Assembly (NCBI GenBank): GCA_900538475.1
Contig: UPYT01000003.1
Span: 1 to 64,000, forward strand
Origin: an uncultured Clostridium sp.
GTDB taxonomy: Bacteria > Bacillota > Clostridia > Lachnospirales > Lachnospiraceae
Reading direction: 5' to 3'
DNA: 64,000 nt
The translations under genes and the position numbers were made by a program. Each line of letters opens with the position of its first letter. The first letter of the stretch is position 1. Positions 8,873-16,288 of the stretch are shown one piece after another. The notes under the pieces are model-generated. The model had not been told where the DNA came from. It searched no databases and saw only the letters and a list, made by a program, of their open reading frames with translations.

Positions 8873-9148
8873 ATGAACAAGACAGAATTAGTTGCAGCAG
8901 TAGCTGAGCAGGCTGGTCTTTCTCGTAAGGATGCAGAGGCAGCAGTAAAGGCTTTCACAGATGTGGTTGCTGATGCTTTAAAGAATGGTGATAAGATTCA
9001 GCTGGTAGGCTTTGGTACATTCGAGGTATCTGAGAGAGCAGCAAGAGAAGGAAGAAATCCGAAGACTGGTGAGAGCATGAAGATCGAAGCCTGCAAGACT
9101 CCGAAGTTCAAAGCAGGTAAGGCTCTGAAGGATCTGGTAAACGCATAA
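8873..9148 (+). CDS. hup: DNA-binding protein HU
   Basis: Small basic nucleoid protein (91 aa) that bends and compacts DNA as a dimer. The sequence MNKTELVAAVAEQAGLSRKDAE and the arm GFGTFEVSERAAREGRNPKTGE are classical HU. The ATG at 8873 follows GGAGGAATTAATA; an upstream in-frame start at 8855 lacks a good ribosome site. Codon use is strongly biased and the promoter is near-consensus, as expected of an abundant protein. rqcP follows after 3 bases. Confidence 0.97.
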   Translation: MNKTELVAAVAEQAGLSRKDAEAAVKAFTDVVADALKNGDKIQLVGFGTFEVSERAAREGRNPKTGESMKIEACKTPKFKAGKALKDLVNA

Positions 9149-9151
9149 TTT

Positions 9152-9391
9152 ATGAGGCTGGACAAATATCTGAAGGTTTCCCGACTGATTAAGCGCAGGA
9201 CGGTGGCCAATGAAGCCTGCGATGCAGGACGGGTGCTGCTCAACGACCGGCCGGCCAGGGCATCGGCCAGTGTAAAAGCCGGGGATATTATTGAAATACA
9301 GTTTGGAACAAGCTCCGTAAAAGTGGAGGTTCTTGATGTGCAGGAAACCGTGCGCAAGGACGATGCCAAAGAACTGTACCGTTATCTTTAA
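9152..9391 (+). CDS. rqcP: RqcP/YabO-type S4 RNA-binding protein
   Basis: A 79-residue S4-domain protein. MRLDKYLKVSRLIKRRTVANEACDAGRVLLND is the S4 RNA-binding fold, and the length and position match B. subtilis YabO, now known as RqcP, which helps ribosome-associated quality control by stabilising alanine-tail elongation on stalled 50S subunits. It is packed 3 bases behind hup and in front of yabP as in other Firmicutes, so orthology is well supported. Confidence 0.92.
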   Translation: MRLDKYLKVSRLIKRRTVANEACDAGRVLLNDRPARASASVKAGDIIEIQFGTSSVKVEVLDVQETVRKDDAKELYRYL

Positions 9392-9400
9392 AAGTCATTA

Positions 9401-9429
9401 TCATAAATTTTTTCATCTCCCCATATACT
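9401..9429 (+). promoter_or_regulatory. Candidate sigma-E promoter of yabPQ
   Basis: TCATAAA at 9401-9407, a 14-base spacer and CATATACT at 9422-9429 resemble the mother-cell sigma-E pattern (KMATATT, 14, CATACANT), with two mismatches at the -35. yabP and yabQ are sigma-E genes in B. subtilis. The -10 lies in the left arm of the hairpin at 9417-9454. Confidence 0.45.
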
Positions 9430-9460
9430 GAACCAGAGGTTCGGATATGGGGAGGTTTTG
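9417..9460 (+). promoter_or_regulatory. Hairpin that buries the yabP ribosome site, terminator-like
   Basis: CTCCCCATAT at 9417-9426 pairs perfectly with ATATGGGGAG at 9445-9454, with an inner GAACC/GGTTC stem (9430-9442), followed by GTTTTG. The right arm contains the yabP Shine-Dalgarno GGGGAGG (9449-9455). Transcripts from hup would form the hairpin; transcripts starting inside it would not. Confidence 0.7.
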
Positions 9461-9466
9461 ATTTAT

Positions 9467-9751
9467 ATGGAAGAAAAAGAGGGAATCCGTCCTCACTCCT
9501 GTCAGGTACAGAACCGTTCGTCAGTCAGGCTGACCGGAATTCGTGAGGTGGTATCTTTTGACGAGCAGCAGGCTGTTATGGATACAGATATGGGGCTTCT
9601 GACGATAAAGGGAAAGGATCTCCATGTAAGCCGTCTGACGGTAGAGCAGGGAGAGGTGGATCTGGAGGGAACTGTGGACAGTCTGGTTTACTCTTCTAAT
9701 GAAGCATACCGAAAGGCCGGAGAGTCGCTGCTTTCTCGCCTGTTTAAATAA
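9467..9751 (+). CDS. yabP: Sporulation protein YabP
   Basis: A 94-residue YabP/YqfC-family spore protein made in the mother cell and implicated in spore coat or cortex assembly. The segments SSVRLTGIREVVSFDEQQAVMDTDMG, LTIKGKDLHVSRLTVEQGEVDLEGTVDSLVY are typical. The ATG at 9467 lies 11 bases after GGGGAGG; a TTG at 9458 is too close to it. yabQ follows after 19 bases. Expression is probably limited to sporulation through the candidate sigma-E promoter. Confidence 0.92.
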   Translation: MEEKEGIRPHSCQVQNRSSVRLTGIREVVSFDEQQAVMDTDMGLLTIKGKDLHVSRLTVEQGEVDLEGTVDSLVYSSNEAYRKAGESLLSRLFK

Positions 9752-9770
9752 ATTGTCAGGAGCGTGAAGC

Positions 9771-10103
9771 ATGAGTCCCAGTATTCAGACAGAGGCAAGG
9801 CTGATTTTAGTCAGCGCAGCAGCCGGAGCAGGGCTGATGGCAGTTTATGACTGTCTGAGGATTTTTCGTCTTCTGGTACGCCACAGCTGGCTGTGGGTAG
9901 GGCTGGAGGATTTTTTATACTGGATTTTTGCAGGCTTTGCCACCTTTTATCTCCTTTACAGGGAGAATGACGGAGGCCTGCGTTTTTGCGTAATTGGAGG
10001 AGTGTTGGCTGCAATGATTGCATATGACCGGGTTTTCAGCGCAAATTTTATGAAGCTATTGAAAAAGGCTGGGAGATGGATTAAAATAAAACGTAAGAGG
10101 TAA
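9771..10103 (+). CDS. yabQ: Spore cortex biosynthesis protein YabQ
   Basis: Small membrane protein (110 aa) needed for cortex formation in B. subtilis, where it sits in the outer forespore membrane. Three or four hydrophobic segments are visible, with the family features GLMAVYDCLRIFRLL and LEDFLYWIFAGFATFYLLYRENDG, and a basic C-terminal tail. It follows yabP by 19 bases and precedes divIC, as expected. Confidence 0.9.
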   Translation: MSPSIQTEARLILVSAAAGAGLMAVYDCLRIFRLLVRHSWLWVGLEDFLYWIFAGFATFYLLYRENDGGLRFCVIGGVLAAMIAYDRVFSANFMKLLKKAGRWIKIKRKR

Positions 10104-10136
10104 CAGGGCAACGAGGATTTAAGGCTGGTGATTAGT

Positions 10137-10460
10137 ATGAGAGGACGCGGAAACACCCGGAGAAAGAAAAGGGATCGATGGGGCAACCGGATGGCCATTG
10201 TGGGAATCACCGTGGTGGTGGCCAGCCTGGCGGTTGTAGTGAATTTAAAAAGCACCTCTATGAGGAAGAAGGAGCTGGAGTATCAAATCCGCGAGGAGGC
10301 TCTGGAGAAGCAGAAGACCGAGGAGGAAAATCGGGCCAGAGAGCTGGAGGAGTACCGGGTGTATGTACAGACAAAGCAGTACATAGAGGAAATTGCCAAA
10401 CAGAAGCTGGGACTGGTGAATCCTGATGAGATTCTGTTAAAGCCGGCGCCAAAAGAATAA
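10137..10460 (+). CDS. divIC: Septum formation initiator DivIC/FtsL-like
   Basis: Bitopic cell-division protein (107 aa) that joins FtsL and DivIB at the septum. A basic N-terminus (MRGRGNTRRKKRDRWGN) precedes one membrane span (MAIVGITVVVASLAVVV), then a leucine/charged coiled coil of about 50 residues and the typical YIEEIAKQKLGLVNPDEILL end. Two starts are possible, GTG 10128 and ATG 10137; I prefer the ATG. It is the one vegetative division gene between two spore genes (yabQ and spoIIE). Confidence 0.9.
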   Translation: MRGRGNTRRKKRDRWGNRMAIVGITVVVASLAVVVNLKSTSMRKKELEYQIREEALEKQKTEEENRARELEEYRVYVQTKQYIEEIAKQKLGLVNPDEILLKPAPKE

Positions 10461-10472
10461 GGACAGGCATAG

Positions 10473-10516
10473 AATCCCCTTCCGCCGCATATAATGTGGC
10501 TTAGGAGGGGATTTTT
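10473..10516 (+). promoter_or_regulatory. Terminator-like hairpin burying the spoIIE ribosome site, with a -10 box in its loop
   Basis: AATCCCC (10473-10479) pairs with GGGGATT (10507-10513), extended by GCC/GGC (10484-10486 with 10498-10500), then TTTTTG. The right arm holds the spoIIE Shine-Dalgarno AGGAGGGG. A perfect TATAAT lies in the loop at 10490-10495, so a start near 10502 would give an mRNA lacking the left arm. No clear -35 is visible, as at Spo0A-activated spoIIE promoters. Confidence 0.6.
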
Positions 10517-11923
10517 GTGTGGAAACGGACAAGACGCCGCGATATGGCGGATGTGAATGTATATACAGCAGGACGTCTCAGTGAGATGGCCCGTTCACTG
10601 GGGCTTTTAGCCAGATCCTGCACGGACAGTCTGGAAGAGGAAAACGGGCTTACCAGGGAGGATGCGCTGGCAGCCATGCAGATGGCGGGGGCTCTGGTGT
10701 GCGGGGGCTGCAGCCGGTGCAATCTGTACCGAGACAGTGAAAAAGAGGACAGCTATTATATCTATTATCTGCTTCGGGCTTTTGAACAGAAGGGGCGGGT
10801 TGAGGACGAGGACATGCCCAGGCTGTTTTTGGAAACCTGCCGTCAGAAGGATGATTATATGATGCATCTAAACAGAAATCTGGGCAGAGCGACTATGAAT
10901 CTGGAATGGAAGAACCGATTTCTGGAAAGCCGTGATACAGTGATGGTACAGTTTCGGGAACTGGCTCTCATACTGGATGAGTTTGCTCATCAGATGGAGC
11001 AGGCCACAGATATTACTGAGAGAAGAGCTGCTGCGGTCACACGGACATTTCGGCTTCACCGGGCCGTGGTGGAAAATATGCTGGTGCTGGAATATGAAAA
11101 CAGGCGCAGGGAGGCTTACCTTACGGTTCGGATGCTGGGCGGCAAATGTATGACTGCCAGAGATGCGGCGGAGCTGTTTGGACAGGCTATGGGAAGCGGA
11201 ACCTGGTATGCGCCTGCGGATACGAGGAATCTGATTACCCGGCAGCTTGGAACGATTCGATTTGTTGAAACAGGACAGTATCGGATGGTCTGCGGAGCTG
11301 CCCGTCTGCCAAGAGAAGGAGAGCGCGTGTCTGGAGATAATTATACCTTTATAAATTTGCCAGGACAGGCAGTATTGAGCCTTTCAGATGGTCTGGGAAG
11401 CGGAGAAACGGCATGCCGGGAAAGCGGTCGTGTGGTGGAGCTGACCCAACAGCTTCTGGAAGCCGGCTTTTCTGCCAGATCAGCGCTGAAAATGGTGAAT
11501 ACCATTCTGCTTCTGACAGGAGCCCAGCAGCATCCGGCTACGATGGATCTGTGTTGTGTGGATCTGCATACAGGGGTTCTGGAAGCAATGAAAATGGGGG
11601 CTGTCGCAGCTTTTCTGCTTCATGAAGGGAGTGCGGACATTCTGGAGGCCGGTCAGGTGCCGGTTGGTGTGATTGGTCAGGCAGAGCCGCTGCTTTTGTC
11701 AAAAAAGCTGTGGGACGGGGATCGGATTGTTATGATGACAGATGGTGTGCTGGATTCCTGGCCTGGAGAAGACAAGGAAAAAGCGGTGAAGGAGTATCTG
11801 GAGGGGATGATACTGAAAGGCCCGCAGGAGATGGCAGAGGAAATGCTTCAGTTTGCCTGCCAGTGGGGAGATGGCCCAAAGGATGACATGACGATTCTGA
11901 CAGCGGGAATCTGGAAGAGGTAA
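10517..11923 (+). CDS. spoIIE: SpoIIE-type PP2C phosphatase without the membrane domain
   Basis: Serine phosphatase that dephosphorylates SpoIIAA and so frees sigma-F in the forespore. The C-terminal PP2C domain is complete: SGDNYTF (Asp274), LSDGLGSGE (Asp291), TMDLCCVDL, MMTDGVLD (Asp409) and the final KDDMTIL. A Cys cluster (CGGCSRC, 62-68) and a helical middle region match SpoIIE. At 468 residues it lacks the ten-span N-terminal membrane region of the roughly 800-residue SpoIIE of Bacillus and many Clostridia. Only 56 bases separate it from divIC, and the GTG start has an excellent ribosome site, so the short form seems genuine. Confidence 0.85.
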   Translation: MWKRTRRRDMADVNVYTAGRLSEMARSLGLLARSCTDSLEEENGLTREDALAAMQMAGALVCGGCSRCNLYRDSEKEDSYYIYYLLRAFEQKGRVEDEDMPRLFLETCRQKDDYMMHLNRNLGRATMNLEWKNRFLESRDTVMVQFRELALILDEFAHQMEQATDITERRAAAVTRTFRLHRAVVENMLVLEYENRRREAYLTVRMLGGKCMTARDAAELFGQAMGSGTWYAPADTRNLITRQLGTIRFVETGQYRMVCGAARLPREGERVSGDNYTFINLPGQAVLSLSDGLGSGETACRESGRVVELTQQLLEAGFSARSALKMVNTILLLTGAQQHPATMDLCCVDLHTGVLEAMKMGAVAAFLLHEGSADILEAGQVPVGVIGQAEPLLLSKKLWDGDRIVMMTDGVLDSWPGEDKEKAVKEYLEGMILKGPQEMAEEMLQFACQWGDGPKDDMTILTAGIWKR

Positions 11924-11930
11924 AAGGGTC

Positions 11931-11959
11931 TTTACTTTGCGGTCAGTGTGGGCTATAGT
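11931..11959 (+). promoter_or_regulatory. Promoter of tilS-hpt-ftsH
   Basis: TTTACT at 11931-11936, 17-base spacer, TATAGT at 11954-11959; moderate match to sigma-A. Confidence 0.5.
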
Positions 11960-11982
11960 GGAAATAGAAAAGACAGAGGACA

Positions 11983-12045
11983 AGTGCCCGGCGCCTCTTG
12001 TCCGCTGTAAGCGGGCAGGAAGGTGCATGGCTGAACGGTTATGAA
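11983..12045 (-). repeat. Dispersed repeat family 2, partial copy
   Basis: Read on the minus strand this stretch matches the left half of the element at 39651-39803: both contain GTTCAGC, then TGCA, CTTC, TGCCCG, and TTACAGCGGACAAGAGGC in the same order and spacing. It sits in the 5' leader of tilS, where GGACAAG and CTTGTCC arms can also pair. Confidence 0.6.
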
Positions 12046-12059
12046 TAATGGAGAGATAC

Positions 12060-13598
12060 ATGCAGAAATCAATGATAATGGAAATCAGGTCTTATATGGA
12101 GGCTTATAAAATGCTGAGGCCGGGAGACAGGGTAATTGCAGCAGTGTCAGGAGGGGCAGATTCAGTTTGCCTGCTGTGGGCACTGCAGAAAATTGCTCCT
12201 GAGTTCCCGGCATTTCTGCGTGTGGTTCACGTACACCATGGACTGCGGGGGGCAGAGGCTGACCGGGACGAACGGTTTGTGGAGGAATTGTGCCGGAAAC
12301 TTGGAATTCCTTTTCAGACTGTGCGCTGCAATGCGGCAGAATATGCCAGAGACCATGGAATGTCTACAGAGGAGGCCGGGCGTGTGCTGCGTTATGAGGC
12401 GCTGGAGCAGGCTGCGGAATGTTGGGAGAAAGAGACTGGCGCTGTTTCTGACTGTCCGGTGAAAATCGCAGTGGCTCATCACAGGGAGGACAGTGCAGAG
12501 ACGGTTCTTCATAATCTTCTGCGGGGCAGCGGATTGCGGGGGCTGTCGGGGATCCGCCCGGTACAGGGACGGTTGATTCGCCCCCTGCTTTCTGTGAGCA
12601 GGGAGGAGATCTGCGCATGGCTGGAAGCAGAGGGAGTTTCCTGGTGCGAGGATTCAACCAACCAGTCAGAGGAGTATACCCGCAATGTTATCCGGCGCAG
12701 GATTCTTCCGTTGATGAGAGAAACAGTGAATCAAAGGGCAGAGGAAAACATTCTTCGGGCGGCGGATATTATGGCTCAGGCGGATCGGTATCTGGAGCAG
12801 CAGGCAGAACGGGTCTGGGAAGAGGGCGGACGACAGGAGCCAGAAAACAGACATGCAGAGCTGGAAAACAGATGTGCAGATTCGGAGAGCAGGCAGAATC
12901 CGGAAGGCAGTTGTTCCCAGATTTTTGCGGAAATAGACGGCAAGCTGTTTCTTCAGCAGGAGGAGATTATCCAGACCTACCTTCTCAGAAGAATGCTGGA
13001 TGTGACAGCGCCGGGCTGGAAGGATATTACCAGCCGCCATTTTGCAGCCCTGGCAGCTCTGGCCCGCAATCAGGCAGGAAGCAGGCTGGATCTGCCCTGT
13101 GGTCTGGCAGCAGAAAAAACTTATGAGACTCTTCGCATTTTCAGAAAGAATACGAATGAAAAAAACGCAGAGAAAGGGAAGCGGATTTCCTTAGAAAGAA
13201 GATATATCACAGCAGACGGGACGTTGTGCCTGGAACTGGAAATTCCTGAAGAACGTATTCAGATTTGTACGCTTTCCAGGGAAAAAGCAGGAGAAATTCC
13301 CAAAAACCAGTATACGAAATGGTTTGATTATGATAAGATTAAAAATATGCTTTCTTACAGGCACCGGCGTCCAGGGGATTTTCTTACCTTGGGAGGCGGC
13401 GGAAAAAAGACCGTGGCCCGCTGTATGATTGATGACAAGATTCCCCGCGGTGAGAGAGAGCAGATTCCTGTGCTGGCTGAAGGAAATCACGTACTTTGGG
13501 TGGTGGGAGGCCGTATCAGTGAATATTATAAAATAACAGACCAGACAAAAACCATTTTACAGGTCACATATAATGGAGGAGAAGAACATGGCAGATAA
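12060..13598 (+). CDS. tilS: tRNA(Ile)-lysidine synthase
   Basis: ATP-dependent enzyme that converts C34 of tRNA-Ile(CAU) to lysidine so that it reads AUA. The N-type ATP pyrophosphatase loop SGGADS near residue 33 and VHVHHGLRG are present, followed by VAHHREDSAET, the ENxTR-like EDSTNQSEEYTRNVIRRRILP and the C-terminal TilS_C domain (MLSYRHRRPGDFLTLGGGGKKT). A polar insert around residues 255-285 (ENRHAELENRCADSES) is low in complexity. I prefer the ATG at 12060 because GGAGA lies just upstream; 12048 lacks a ribosome site. The end overlaps hpt by 11 bases. Confidence 0.93.
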   Translation: MQKSMIMEIRSYMEAYKMLRPGDRVIAAVSGGADSVCLLWALQKIAPEFPAFLRVVHVHHGLRGAEADRDERFVEELCRKLGIPFQTVRCNAAEYARDHGMSTEEAGRVLRYEALEQAAECWEKETGAVSDCPVKIAVAHHREDSAETVLHNLLRGSGLRGLSGIRPVQGRLIRPLLSVSREEICAWLEAEGVSWCEDSTNQSEEYTRNVIRRRILPLMRETVNQRAEENILRAADIMAQADRYLEQQAERVWEEGGRQEPENRHAELENRCADSESRQNPEGSCSQIFAEIDGKLFLQQEEIIQTYLLRRMLDVTAPGWKDITSRHFAALAALARNQAGSRLDLPCGLAAEKTYETLRIFRKNTNEKNAEKGKRISLERRYITADGTLCLELEIPEERIQICTLSREKAGEIPKNQYTKWFDYDKIKNMLSYRHRRPGDFLTLGGGGKKTVARCMIDDKIPRGEREQIPVLAEGNHVLWVVGGRISEYYKITDQTKTILQVTYNGGEEHGR

Positions 13599-14112
13599 AA
13601 TCAGAGTATTGTTGTCAGAAGATGAAGTAAACAAACGAATCAGCGAGGTTGCCGCACAGATCAGCCGGGATTATCAGGGAAAAGAGATTCACCTGATCTG
13701 TATTTTAAAGGGCGGTGTATTTTTCACCTGTGAATTGGCGAAAAGACTGGAGCTTCCGGTTACTCTGGACTTCATGTCTGTATCCAGCTATGGCAATGAC
13801 ACCAAATCCAGTGGAGTGGTTCGTATCGTAAAGGATCTGGATGAGCCGCTGGCAGGAAAGGACGTGCTGATTGTAGAGGATATTATTGACTCTGGACGGA
13901 CCCTGTCCTATCTGATTGAGGTATTGAAGCAGAGAGGGCCTGAAAGCATTCGTCTGTGTACGCTTCTGGATAAGCCGGAGCGCCGCGTGAAAAAACAGGT
14001 GACTGTAGACTACACCTGCTTTACGATTCCGGATGAATTTGTAGTAGGATACGGCCTGGATTATGCCCAGAAATACCGCAACCTGCCGTATATTGGAGTT
14101 GTGGAGCAGTAA
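13588..14112 (+). CDS. hpt: Hypoxanthine phosphoribosyltransferase
   Basis: Purine salvage enzyme (174 aa) joining hypoxanthine or guanine to PRPP. The PRPP-binding motif VLIVEDIIDSGRTL, the HLICILKGGVFFTCELA segment and the VGYGLDYAQKYRNLPYIGVV terminus are diagnostic. The ATG at 13588 follows GGAGGAGAA; an in-frame ATG at 13573 is part of that ribosome site. The tilS-hpt-ftsH order is conserved across Firmicutes. Confidence 0.96.
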   Translation: MADKIRVLLSEDEVNKRISEVAAQISRDYQGKEIHLICILKGGVFFTCELAKRLELPVTLDFMSVSSYGNDTKSSGVVRIVKDLDEPLAGKDVLIVEDIIDSGRTLSYLIEVLKQRGPESIRLCTLLDKPERRVKKQVTVDYTCFTIPDEFVVGYGLDYAQKYRNLPYIGVVEQ

Positions 14113-14124
14113 GGAGGAAAGTAA

Positions 14125-15957
14125 GTGAAACAGCAGACCTATTTTCGCAGCAGCTGGTTATTTATTCTGCTGCTGTTTGGAATGTTTGCCTGGATGCTTT
14201 ATACATCCGGCGGAAGACAAAATGAGCTGAGCAGCCAGCAGTTCCAGGAGGTTCTGGAGCAGAACGAGATTATGGCGGCAGAGATTAAGCAGAATGAGCA
14301 GGCGCCTACCGGAGTGATTCGGATGATGTTAAATGACGGTAATTACTACGAAGTTAATGTGCCGGATGTAAGATCTGCCCAGGAACTTTTGGATGAAAAG
14401 GGCGTTGATTATGTTACCAGAGATGTACCGCGGGTCAATTACTGGATCAGCCTGGCGCTGCCGGTGATTATGATGGTAGGAACCGTGCTGGTTCTGGTGT
14501 TTATGATGAATATGAGGGCGGCCGGAGGCGGCGGAGCCAATGCCAAGATGATGAATTTTGGAAAGAGCCGCGCCCGGATGACTCATACCAGCAATATCAA
14601 TTTTAAGAATGTAGCTGGCCTGATGGAGGAGAAGGAGGATCTGGAGGAGATGGTAGATTTCCTGCGGAATCCTCAGAAATATACCAGCGTAGGCGCCCGG
14701 ATTCCCAAGGGTGTCATTTTAGTGGGCCCTCCCGGAACAGGTAAAACCCTTCTTGCCAAGGCGGTTGCAGGAGAGGCAGGCGTACCTTTCTTCTCTATTT
14801 CTGGTTCTGATTTTGTGGAAATGTTTGTGGGTGTGGGTGCGTCCCGTGTCCGCGATCTGTTTGAGGATGCTAAGAAAAATGCTCCCTGTATTGTATTTAT
14901 CGATGAGATTGACGCCGTAGCGCGCCGCAGAGGAAGCGGAATGGGCGGCGGCCATGATGAGAGAGAACAGACCTTAAACCAGCTTCTGGTAGAGATGGAC
15001 GGCTTTGGTGTAAATGAGGGAATCATTGTTATGGCGGCTACAAACCGGGTGGATATTCTGGATCCGGCGATTCTTAGGCCAGGCCGTTTTGACCGGAAGG
15101 TAATGGTAGGACGGCCGGATGTGAAGGGCCGTCAGGAAATTTTGCAGGTTCATTCCAAGTCCAAGCCCTTAGGCGAGGATGTGGATCTTCTGCGGGTGGC
15201 AAAGACTACGTCAGGCTTTACCGGCGCAGATCTGGAAAATCTGCTGAATGAGGCAGCGATTCTGGCTGCCAAGGAAAACAGAAGCTTTATCCGCCAGTCT
15301 GATATTGATCGTTCCTTTGTTAAGGTGGGAATCGGCGCGGAGAAGAAGAGCCGTGTGATTTCTGAGAAGGAAAAGAAAATTACGGCATACCATGAGGCCG
15401 GCCATGCAATTTTGTTCCATGTTCTGCCGGATGTGGGACCGGTGCATACGGTTTCTATTATCCCTACAGGAGTTGGCGCAGCCGGATATACCATGCCGCT
15501 GCCTGGGGAAGATGAGATGTTTAATACCAAGGGAAAAATGCTCCAGGATATTATGGTATCTCTGGGTGGCCGAATTGCCGAGGAGATTATTTTCGATGAT
15601 GTGACAACCGGTGCGTCTCAGGATATTAAGCAGGCAACCAAGATTGCCCGGGCGATGGTAACCCGTTACGGAATGTCTGAACAGATGGGTATGATTGATT
15701 ACGGCGATGATGATGAGGTATTTATTGGCCGTGACTTTGGACACACCAAGGGATATGGCGAGGAGGTAGCATCCATGATAGACCGCGAGGTGAAGCGGAT
15801 TATTGACGACTGCTACAAAGAGGCCAGAGCAATCATCGAACAGCACAGAGATGTGCTGGAACGCTGCTGCAGCCTACTGATGGAAAAAGAAAAAATTGGG
15901 CAGGAGGAGTTTGAAGGTCTGTTTGCAGAGGCAGAAGGGGAAGCGAAAGAGTGTTGA
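14125..15957 (+). CDS. ftsH: ATP-dependent zinc metalloprotease FtsH
   Basis: Membrane-anchored AAA+ protease (610 aa) that degrades misfolded membrane proteins and regulators. Two membrane spans (about 10-28 and 112-132) flank an extracytoplasmic loop; the AAA module has [21 protein letters not shown] and the second-region [18 protein letters not shown], and the protease has HEAGH with the third ligand further on. The GTG start is preceded by AAGGAGG. It is last in the tilS-hpt-ftsH operon. Confidence 0.97.
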   Translation: MKQQTYFRSSWLFILLLFGMFAWMLYTSGGRQNELSSQQFQEVLEQNEIMAAEIKQNEQAPTGVIRMMLNDGNYYEVNVPDVRSAQELLDEKGVDYVTRDVPRVNYWISLALPVIMMVGTVLVLVFMMNMRAAGGGGANAKMMNFGKSRARMTHTSNINFKNVAGLMEEKEDLEEMVDFLRNPQKYTSVGARIPKGVILVGPPGTGKTLLAKAVAGEAGVPFFSISGSDFVEMFVGVGASRVRDLFEDAKKNAPCIVFIDEIDAVARRRGSGMGGGHDEREQTLNQLLVEMDGFGVNEGIIVMAATNRVDILDPAILRPGRFDRKVMVGRPDVKGRQEILQVHSKSKPLGEDVDLLRVAKTTSGFTGADLENLLNEAAILAAKENRSFIRQSDIDRSFVKVGIGAEKKSRVISEKEKKITAYHEAGHAILFHVLPDVGPVHTVSIIPTGVGAAGYTMPLPGEDEMFNTKGKMLQDIMVSLGGRIAEEIIFDDVTTGASQDIKQATKIARAMVTRYGMSEQMGMIDYGDDDEVFIGRDFGHTKGYGEEVASMIDREVKRIIDDCYKEARAIIEQHRDVLERCCSLLMEKEKIGQEEFEGLFAEAEGEAKEC

Positions 15958-16095
15958 GTTTATGCGGAGTGCAGGAAAATTTCACAGAAATTTTATATAT
16001 GAAATACCGTTCCGTCATTCTGCATAAAAAATAAAATGAAATTTATGGAAGTTTGTGCACACTTATTTTCATCTTTATGGTACTATAATTAACGT

Positions 16096-16194
16096 AAACC
16101 CCCCAATACATTATATAGTTTTTGCTACACCCCATAAGAAACGAAATACCTTCTCCTGAAAGAGCCGACTGCCCCGTCGGCTCTTTCTCTTTTT
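16096..16194 (+). ncRNA. Candidate small RNA downstream of ftsH
   Basis: A perfect TATAAT at 16084-16089 is followed about 100 bases later by a strong terminator, with no ORF or ribosome site in between. The predicted transcript contains two C-rich single-stranded patches (CCCCCC near 16099-16104 and CCCC near 16134). The -35 is weak and no known RNA family is recognised. The region could instead be a long 3' UTR of ftsH. Confidence 0.35.
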
Positions 16195-16195
16195 C
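16158..16195 (+). terminator. Strong rho-independent terminator
   Basis: GAAAGAGCCGAC (16158-16169) pairs perfectly with GTCGGCTCTTTC (16176-16187), loop TGCCCC, followed by TCTTTTTC. Confidence 0.92.
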
Positions 16196-16221
16196 ATGTC
16201 ATAGGAAAGTGCGTTCTGTGA
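16195..16221 (+). repeat. Dispersed repeat family 1, remnant F
   Basis: Only the left hairpin motif remains: CATGTCATAGGA, a 7-base loop, TTCTGTGA. It lies immediately behind the T-run of the terminator, the same placement as copies C and D. Confidence 0.5.
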
Positions 16222-16229
16222 AAAAACAG

Positions 16230-16258
16230 TTGTATCTTGTCAGGGGATGGGATAAAAT
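16230..16258 (+). promoter_or_regulatory. Promoter of the GH13 amylase gene
   Basis: TTGTAT at 16230-16235, 17-base spacer, TAAAAT at 16253-16258. Confidence 0.55.
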
Positions 16259-16288
16259 AACAGTAATGACGCAGAGGGAGTATTGTAG

